Source: an uncultured Oscillospiraceae bacterium
Lineage (GTDB): Bacteria > Bacillota > Clostridia > Oscillospirales > Oscillospiraceae
NCBI GenBank assembly: GCA_948766235.1
Contig: CAQCFX010000052.1
Location: 1 to 10,147 of the forward strand
Reading direction: 5' to 3'
DNA length: 10,147 nucleotides
Below, piece by piece: positions 5,677 to 10,147 of this stretch. Each line of letters opens with the position of its first letter. Position 1 is the stretch's first letter. Position numbers and translations under genes: made by a program. The notes under the pieces were generated by a model. It had not been told where the DNA came from, did no database searches, and was given only the letters and a program-made list of their open reading frames with translations.

Positions 5677-7143
5677 ATGGAATTGACAAAATTGACCGCC
5701 CTGGAGCTGGGCGCGGCCATCAAAAGGGGCGAGGTGTCCGTCCGGCAGGCCGTTCAGGCGGCGCTGGACAGCATCTCCGCCCAGAACAAGAGGCTCAACG
5801 CCTTTCTCACCGTCACCGGGGAACGGGCGCTGGAGCGGGCGGAGCAGTTACAGGCCGGGGTGAAGCACGCCCAAAGCCCCCTGTACGGCGTGCCCATGGC
5901 CCTCAAGGACAATATCTGCACCAAGGGAGTGAAAACCTCCTGCGCATCCAAAATCCTGGGGGACTTTACGCCCCCCTATGACGCCGACGTGGTGGAGCGG
6001 CTGGCCCGCGCCGGGGCGGTGTCTCTGGGAAAGCTGAACATGGACGAGTTCGCCATGGGCTCCACCTCGGAGACCTCCTTCTACGGCCCGGTGAAAAACC
6101 CCTGGGATTTACAGCGCGTCCCCGGCGGCTCCTCCGGCGGCGCGGCGGCGGCGGTGGCGGCGGGGATGGGATGGTACGCCATCGGCTCGGACACCGGCGG
6201 GTCCATCCGCCAGCCCGCGTCCTACTGCGGGGTCACGGGCATGAAGCCCACCTACGGCTCCGTGTCCCGGTACGGGCTGATTGCCTACGCCTCCTCCCTG
6301 GACCAGATTGGGCCGCTGTGCCGGGACGCGGCGGATTGCGCCGCCATTTTGGACGCGCTCATGGGCCGTGACCCCAAGGACAGCACCAGCCTGGACGGAC
6401 CGTATGGAAACTTACTCCATGGCCTCACCGGGGACGTGCGGGGGCGGACCATCGGCCTGCCCATCCAGTGCTTCGGCGACGGGTTGGACAGCGAGGTTAA
6501 AGCCGCTGTGCTGGCCGTCGCGGATGTGCTCAAGGCCCGGGGGGCGCAGGTCGTGGAGCTGCCCTTCCCGGTGATGGAGTACGTGGTGCCCACCTACTAT
6601 ATCATCGCCGCCGCCGAGGCGTCCTCCAACCTGTCCCGGTTTGACGGAATCAAATATGGCTGGCGGGCAGAGGGCTGCCAGGGGCTGGGGGAGCTCTACC
6701 GCAAGACCCGCACCCAGGGCTTCGGCTCTGAGGTGAAACGGCGGATTCTGCTGGGAACCTTCGTGCTGTCTTCCGGGTATTATGACGCCTACTACAAAAA
6801 GGCGTTGCAGGCAAAAGCCGTCATCAAGGAGGCCTTCGACAGGGCCTTTGCGCGGTGCGACCTGCTTCTGACCCCCGTGGCCCCCGCCACCGCCCCCAAA
6901 CTGGGGGAAAGTCTCAGCGACCCGCTGCAAATGTATTTAAGCGACGTGTACACCGTGTCGGTGAACCTGGCGGGACTGCCGGGGCTGTCCATGCCCTGCG
7001 GGTTTGACGGCAAAGGCCTGCCCATCGGGGCGCAGCTGATTGGGCCCCACTTTGGGGAAGGTGTGCTGCTGAACGCCGCCCACGCGTTCCAGAAAGACAC
7101 CGACTACCATAAACGCACCCCGAAGGGAGGCGAACCGGCATGA
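5677..7143 (+). CDS. gatA: Asp-tRNA(Asn)/Glu-tRNA(Gln) amidotransferase subunit A
   Basis: GatA is the glutaminase subunit: it releases ammonia from glutamine (or asparagine) and passes it to GatB. The 488-residue product belongs to the amidase-signature family. The Ser-cisSer-Lys triad is complete: Lys77 in MALKDNI, Ser152 in PGGSSGG, and the nucleophile Ser176 in SDTGGSIRQP. The spacing of 75 and 24 residues matches Lys79, Ser154 and Ser178 of the Staphylococcus enzyme as I recall it. The following GMKPTYGSVSRYGL and SSLDQIGP segments are typical of true GatA rather than general amidases. ATG 5677 has GGAGGG (5664-5669) seven bases upstream; a GTG at 5671 is too close to that site. The stop codon overlaps the gatB start in an ATGA arrangement, indicating translational coupling. 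Length is normal and nothing is missing. Confidence 0.98.
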   Translation: MELTKLTALELGAAIKRGEVSVRQAVQAALDSISAQNKRLNAFLTVTGERALERAEQLQAGVKHAQSPLYGVPMALKDNICTKGVKTSCASKILGDFTPPYDADVVERLARAGAVSLGKLNMDEFAMGSTSETSFYGPVKNPWDLQRVPGGSSGGAAAAVAAGMGWYAIGSDTGGSIRQPASYCGVTGMKPTYGSVSRYGLIAYASSLDQIGPLCRDAADCAAILDALMGRDPKDSTSLDGPYGNLLHGLTGDVRGRTIGLPIQCFGDGLDSEVKAAVLAVADVLKARGAQVVELPFPVMEYVVPTYYIIAAAEASSNLSRFDGIKYGWRAEGCQGLGELYRKTRTQGFGSEVKRRILLGTFVLSSGYYDAYYKKALQAKAVIKEAFDRAFARCDLLLTPVAPATAPKLGESLSDPLQMYLSDVYTVSVNLAGLPGLSMPCGFDGKGLPIGAQLIGPHFGEGVLLNAAHAFQKDTDYHKRTPKGGEPA

Positions 7144-8570
7144 CCTGGGAGACTGTCATTGGCCTGGAGACCCACGTGGAGCTGGCCACCAAAACCAAAA
7201 TTTTCTGCTCCTGCACCACCGCCTTCGGCGGCGCACCCAACACCCACTGCTGCCCGGTGTGCACCGGGATGCCGGGGACGCTTCCCGTGCTCAATAAAAA
7301 GGTGCTGGAATTCGCCGTCAAGGCAGGGCTGGCGCTGAACTGCTCCATCACCCGGTATAGCAGATTCGACCGAAAAAACTATTTTTACCCCGACCTGCCC
7401 AAAGCGTATCAGATTTCCCAGCTCTATCTGCCCATTGCAAGGGACGGGGCGGTGCCCATCCGCACCGATACCGGGGACAAGACCATCCGCATCCACGAGC
7501 TGCACATGGAGGAGGACGCGGGCAAGCTGGTCCACGACCCCTGGCTGGAGCAGACCCGGGCGGATTACAACCGCTGCGGCGTGCCGCTGATTGAGATTGT
7601 TACCGAGCCGGACTTCCGCACCGCCGGCGAGGTGATTGCCTATCTGGAAAAACTGAAGGAAATGCTGCAATATCTGGGCGTATCCGACTGCAAAATGCAG
7701 GAGGGGTCTCTGCGGTGCGACGTGAACCTGTCGGTGCGGCCCCTGGGCAGTTGTGAGTTGGGCACCCGCACCGAGATGAAGAACCTGAACTCCTTCAAGG
7801 CCATCGCCCGAGCCATCGGCTATGAAGCCAGGCGGCAGATCGAGCTGATTGAGGAGGGAAAGCGGGTGGTCCAGGAGACCCGCCGCTGGGACGAGAACAA
7901 GGACGCCTCCTATGCCATGCGCTCCAAGGAGAACGCCCAGGACTACCGCTACTTCCCCGAGCCGGATATCCCGCCCATTGAGCTGTCACAAAAATATTTG
8001 GACGGCCTGCGGGCCAGCCAGCCGGAGCTGGCGGAAGCCAAGCGGGCCCGGTATCAGGCGGATTACGGTCTGCCCGCCTATGACTGTGAGATGATTACGT
8101 CCCACCGGGCGCTGGCGGCGTTCTTCGAGGCGCTGGTGGAGTTGGGCGTCCCCCCCAAGCAAGGGGCCAACTGGATGATGGGCCAGGTCTTAGGGGCGCT
8201 GTCCCAGCGGGCCATGGAGCCAAAGGACATGAAGCTCACGCCCTCCACCCTGGCCCGGCTGATTTCCCTGGTGGGTGAGGGGCGGCTTAACCGCAACACC
8301 GCCGTCAAAGTATTTGAGGCTGTATTCGACACAAACGGGGATGTGGACGAATATGTGGCGGCCCACGGCCTGGAACAGGTCAACGACAGCCAGCTGGTGC
8401 AGGAAATCTGCGTCAAAGTGCTGCAAGCCCACCCCCAGTCAGTTTCGGACTACCGGGGCGGCAAGGAGAAGGCCTTTGGCTTTCTGGTGGGACAGGTCAT
8501 GAGGGCGCTCAAGGGCAAGGCCAATCCTCAGACAGTAAACGAGGCCCTGCGCAAATTGCTGGACGCATAA
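7140..8570 (+). CDS. gatB: Asp-tRNA(Asn)/Glu-tRNA(Gln) amidotransferase subunit B
   Basis: GatB binds the mischarged tRNA, phosphorylates the Asp (or Glu) side chain with ATP, and completes amidation with ammonia from GatA. The 476-residue product starts MTWETVIGLETHVEL, the family signature. Zinc-site cysteines are visible as C23/C25 and C38/C41 (CSC then CPVC). The catalytic cradle includes YFYPDLPKAYQISQ-type sequence (about 81-94) and HELHMEEDAGKL (about 120-131). LRCDVNLSV and GTRTEMKNLNS follow near 195-220. The C-terminal YqeY-like tail domain ends GKANPQTVNEALRKLLDA, as expected for tRNA recognition. GGGAGG (7125-7130) precedes the ATG by nine bases, and the gene overlaps gatA by four. 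Together with the upstream AspRS it forms the indirect Asn-tRNA pathway; use for Gln-tRNA is also possible if the cell has a non-discriminating GluRS. Confidence 0.98.
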   Translation: MTWETVIGLETHVELATKTKIFCSCTTAFGGAPNTHCCPVCTGMPGTLPVLNKKVLEFAVKAGLALNCSITRYSRFDRKNYFYPDLPKAYQISQLYLPIARDGAVPIRTDTGDKTIRIHELHMEEDAGKLVHDPWLEQTRADYNRCGVPLIEIVTEPDFRTAGEVIAYLEKLKEMLQYLGVSDCKMQEGSLRCDVNLSVRPLGSCELGTRTEMKNLNSFKAIARAIGYEARRQIELIEEGKRVVQETRRWDENKDASYAMRSKENAQDYRYFPEPDIPPIELSQKYLDGLRASQPELAEAKRARYQADYGLPAYDCEMITSHRALAAFFEALVELGVPPKQGANWMMGQVLGALSQRAMEPKDMKLTPSTLARLISLVGEGRLNRNTAVKVFEAVFDTNGDVDEYVAAHGLEQVNDSQLVQEICVKVLQAHPQSVSDYRGGKEKAFGFLVGQVMRALKGKANPQTVNEALRKLLDA

Positions 8571-8575
8571 AAATC

Positions 8576-8618
8576 GGGCTGAGCAGCCGCAGTGCGGTCG
8601 CTCAGCCCTCCCGCTTTT
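8576..8618 (+). terminator. Terminator-like hairpin after gatB
   Basis: GGGCTGAGC (8576-8584) pairs with GCTCAGCCC (8600-8608), and an inner CCGC (8587-8590) pairs with GCGG (8594-8597), making a long interrupted hairpin. Only TTTT (8615-8618) follows, six bases after the stem, so it is not ideal on the plus strand. On the minus strand the same hairpin is followed by GATTTTTA, which is stronger. Confidence 0.65.
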
Positions 8619-8663
8619 GTCTGCCGCCTGCAAAAAAAGACAGAAAGAGCCACAAAACAGGAC

Positions 8664-8692
8664 TTGACACAGAGAGCCTGCTGTGCTAATAT
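8664..8692 (+). promoter_or_regulatory. Promoter of the tRNA-Leu/tRNA-fMet unit
   Basis: TTGACA (8664-8669) is followed after 17 bases by TAATAT (8687-8692), preceded by TGC, so it is also an extended -10 box. A TATAAT at 8690-8695 overlaps it but would give a 20-base spacer. The predicted start is about ten bases before tRNA-Leu. Confidence 0.85.
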
Positions 8693-8708
8693 AATGAGGC
8701 ATCGGTAA

Positions 8709-8795
8709 GCCGGAGTGGCGGAATTGGCAGACGCCCGGGACTTAAAATCCCGTGGGAGAAATCCCGTGCCGGTTCGACCCCGGTCTCCGGCACCA
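8709..8795 (+). tRNA. tRNA-Leu (anticodon UAA)
   Basis: The acceptor arm GCCGGAG (8709-8715) pairs with CTCCGGC (8785-8791), followed by discriminator A and an encoded CCA. The anticodon stem CGGGA/TCCCG encloses the loop CTTAAAA with TAA at 8743-8745, reading UUA and UUG. A long variable arm (GGG-AGAAAT-CCC type, about 8753-8765) marks it as class II, as expected for leucine. The T-arm GGTTCGACCCC is intact. Confidence 0.97.
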
Positions 8796-8803
8796 ATTTA
8801 TAT

Positions 8804-8880
8804 CGCGGGGTGGAGCAGTCTGGTAGCTCATCGGGCTCATAACCCGAAGGTCGTCGGTTCAAATCCGGCCCCCGCAACCA
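8804..8880 (+). tRNA. Initiator tRNA-fMet (anticodon CAU)
   Basis: The acceptor arm 8804-8810 (CGCGGGG) pairs with 8870-8876 except at the first position, where C1 faces A72. This mismatch and the three G-C pairs of the anticodon stem (GGG/CCC around CTCATAA, CAT at 8838-8840) are the hallmarks of the initiator tRNA used by formyltransferase and IF2. CCA is encoded. The sequence is nearly the same as the E. coli initiator as I recall it. It lies eight bases after tRNA-Leu, so both share one transcript. Confidence 0.97.
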
Positions 8881-8916
8881 AAAAAGCCCTGAAATCGCAA
8901 GATTTCGGGGCTTTTT
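8881..8916. terminator. Terminator after tRNA-fMet
   Basis: AAAAAGCCCTGAAATC (8881-8896) pairs with GATTTCGGGGCTTTTT (8901-8916) with one G-U pair and a GCAA tetraloop. It follows the CCA end of the tRNA directly. A-run and T-run on the two sides make it usable on both strands, although the integrase remnant on the minus strand ends about 85 bp away. Confidence 0.92.
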
Positions 8917-8940
8917 CTCTGCTTTTGTTGGAAAATAATC

Positions 8941-8984
8941 TGGGTCAAAAAATGGGTCAGCGCTTTGACCCATGCGCTGACCCA
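8941..8984. repeat. Four-copy symmetric TGGGTCA repeat
   Basis: TGGGTCA occurs at 8941-8947 and 8953-8959, and its complement TGACCCA at 8966-8972 and 8978-8984. The starts are 12, 13 and 12 bases apart, so the four boxes form a symmetric array centred near 8962. The inner portion extends to an 11-base inverted repeat (8952-8962 with 8975-8985). It lies between a tRNA gene and an integrase gene, where arm-type integrase or excisionase sites of tRNA-targeted elements are often found. Function is inferred from position only. Confidence 0.75.
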
Positions 8985-9001
8985 TACGGGGAAACGATTC
9001 T

Positions 9002-9814
9002 TTAGTTCCCAACAGCACCGGAGAGGATATTCGCCATGGTATCCGCCGCCTGCCGCTGGGCCTGTGTGGTCACGTGGGCATAGGTGTCCAAGGTGAATCC
9101 GGCACTGTAGTGGCCCAGCATTCCACTCACCGTTTTGATGTCCACTCCGTTTTGCAGCGCCACTGTGGCGAACGTGTGTCTCATATCGTGGAATCGAATC
9201 TGAGGCAGTCCTGCCCGTTTCAGTACCCGATGGAGCATATGGAGTACGCTGTCCGGGGAAATTGGGCCGCCTGTGGGCGAGGGGAACACATACTCGCTGT
9301 TGGTTTTCTCTTTCTGCTCCTTCAAAATTTCTACCGCATCGGCTCCGATGGACACACTCCGATAGGAGTTTTTCGTCTTGAGCGGGGCCTCTGCCACCTC
9401 CCCGTCGATCCGGGCGATTTGGCGGCGCACCTGGATCGTGCCCCGCTCCAAGTCGACGTCCTCCCACTTGAGGCCCAGCAACTCACCCCGGCGCAAGCCC
9501 GTGGCCAGCTCGATGTAGTACATCTCGAACACGCCGCTCTCCTTGGCTTCGTGGAGAAAGGACGCCAGCTGCTCGGCGGGAAGGGTTTTCATCTCCCGGT
9601 GCTCCAGTTTGGGGAGGGCACAGCCATCTGTAGGATTGGTGGCGATCAGCTTTTGGTCGATGGCGAAATCCATGGCGGAGGAAATCACCTGGTTGATGTT
9701 GCGTACCGTTTTGGCGCTCAGCCCCTTGGGCTGACTCTTGGACTCGATCCGCTCCACCCTGCCGCCGCTCAGCAGCTTTTTGTACAGCTTCTGTAAATCC
9801 AGACCTGCTAACAA
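9002..9814 (-). pseudogene. Tyrosine integrase, 5'-truncated
   Basis: The remaining 270 codons encode most of a phage/ICE-type tyrosine recombinase, the enzyme that cuts and joins attachment sites for integration. The end of the core-binding domain (about residues 1-75 of the remnant, LDLQKLYKKLL then GLSAKTVRNINQVISSAMDF) and the whole catalytic domain are present. Catalytic residues are Arg108 (TGLRRGEL), a Lys at about 146-148 (LKTKNSYR), His209 and Arg212 (HDMRHTF), His235 (LGH) and the nucleophile Tyr245 (LDTYAHV). Related integrases are about 370-400 residues, so some 100 N-terminal residues (arm-binding domain and start of the core-binding domain) are missing. The open frame begins at a TTG with no ribosome binding site, and a TGA lies two codons before it (9818-9820), so this is a broken end. 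It points away from the IS110 fragment and ends 122 bp from tRNA-fMet. Confidence 0.85.
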
Positions 9815-9938
9815 AAGTCAAGCCTAAAATTGAAAAAGGAAGTGGATTTTAATATCTGAAAAAAGAGTATAACAAACCAAGCCACCGCCATTGAAATTTT
9901 TTGGCGCTGGCTGGAGATAGTCGAATCTGAGGTGAAAG
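9815..9938. other. AT-rich junction between integrase remnant and IS110 transposase
   Basis: No gene is seen here. The first 90 bases are much more AT-rich than the surroundings. On the minus strand, downstream of the transposase stop codon, an imperfect hairpin is formed by 9880-9890 (AGCCA-C-CGCCA) and 9902-9912 (TGGCG-C-TGGCT), two 5-bp stems separated by one mismatch, and it is followed on that strand by a pyrimidine-rich run. It may be the non-coding right end of the IS110 element; the exact junction with integrase DNA should lie near 9808-9820. Confidence 0.5.
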
Positions 9939-10147
9939 TTAGACTTCGAGGCTGTCCAAGTATTGCTTCACCGTGGCGTAGTAGATGCGCAGGAACTTAT
10001 TGGCGGAGGCCATCATGTAGACGCGGTAGGGCTTGCCCTCGGCGCGTTTCTTGTCCATGAACTGGTACACCGGCTCATCTGCAGGAGAACGCCGAAGGAT
10101 AGCGCTCATCACCAGGAACAGCGTCCTGCGCAGGGCGGAAGAGCCAC
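9939..10147 (-). CDS. IS110-family transposase, C-terminal fragment
   Basis: The minus strand is open from the window edge to a TAA at 9941-9939, giving 68 residues from GSSALRRTLFLVMSAILRR through DEPVYQFMDKKRAEGKPYRV to ANKFLRIYYATVKQYLDSLEV. This is the C-terminal pattern of the Transposase_20 (IS116/IS110/IS902) domain: an LRR turn, a KK(R)xxGK segment and an A.xKxLRxxY helix. IS110 proteins are DEDD-type, serine-assisted recombinases, and members of this family are guided by a bridge RNA encoded in the element. The N-terminal RuvC-like domain lies outside the window, so I cannot tell whether the gene is intact. It runs on the same strand as, and upstream of, the truncated integrase. The call rests on motif memory; no inverted repeats are expected for this group. 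Confidence 0.8.
   Translation of the reverse strand, partial: GSSALRRTLFLVMSAILRRSPADEPVYQFMDKKRAEGKPYRVYMMASANKFLRIYYATVKQYLDSLEV

Noticed and set aside
8941..8984. Short CRISPR-like array
   Set aside because: The repeat unit is only 7 bases with 5-6-base gaps and half the copies are inverted; there are no spacers and no cas genes.
8686..9018. Open frame on the minus strand covering both tRNA genes
   Set aside because: It contains the LRGPDLNRRPSGYEP-type peptide that is a well-known false translation of antisense tRNA genes.
9808..9814. TTG at 9812-9814 as a true integrase start
   Set aside because: No ribosome binding site precedes it, an in-frame stop lies just upstream, and the product would lack the N-terminal domain found in this integrase family.

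Overview
The window looks like a chromosomal segment of a GC-rich low-G+C-lineage Firmicute, most likely a gut Clostridia/Oscillospiraceae member of the Flavonifractor type. The evidence is a T-box riboswitch, Firmicutes-style ribosome binding sites and sigma-A promoters, an archaeal-type short aspartyl-tRNA synthetase linked to gatCAB, and a tandem-OB single-stranded-DNA-binding paralogue of a kind I remember from clostridia. The genus is inference from style, not from a search.

Region 1 (1-1790) holds the end of the heat-shock chaperone operon: the 3' part of dnaK, a strong intergenic hairpin, dnaJ with a TTG start, and a bidirectional terminator shared with a convergent 135-residue protein of unknown function (1790-2197, minus). 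Region 2 (2331-3511) holds a two-OB-fold SSB-like protein that converges with, and overlaps by 10 bp, a family 4 [4Fe-4S] uracil-DNA glycosylase.

Region 3 (3546-8618) is the best defined regulatory unit. A consensus sigma-A promoter drives a T-box leader with Stem I, a putative GAC (Asp) specifier, Stem II, Stem III, an antiterminator with the TGGT bulge, and an intrinsic terminator. Downstream lie a 439-residue AspRS with the His/Pro signature of non-discriminating enzymes, then gatC, gatA and gatB. Together these enzymes charge tRNA-Asn with Asp and amidate it to Asn-tRNA-Asn, the indirect route of asparagine incorporation. A palindromic, probably dispersed element lies between the synthetase and gatC.

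Region 4 (8664-8916) is a small tRNA operon, tRNA-Leu(UAA) and initiator tRNA-fMet(CAU), with its own extended -10 promoter and terminator. Region 5 (8917-10147) is mobile DNA beside the tRNA: a symmetric four-copy heptamer repeat, a tyrosine integrase that has lost its N-terminal portion, and the 3' end of an IS110-family transposase running off the window. The simplest reading is the edge of a tRNA-targeted integrative element whose integrase was broken by an IS110-type insertion or a later deletion.

Most of the window is housekeeping. I see no new defence or biosynthetic system. The points worth a second look are the T-box specificity, the repeats beside the integrase, and the IS110 end.
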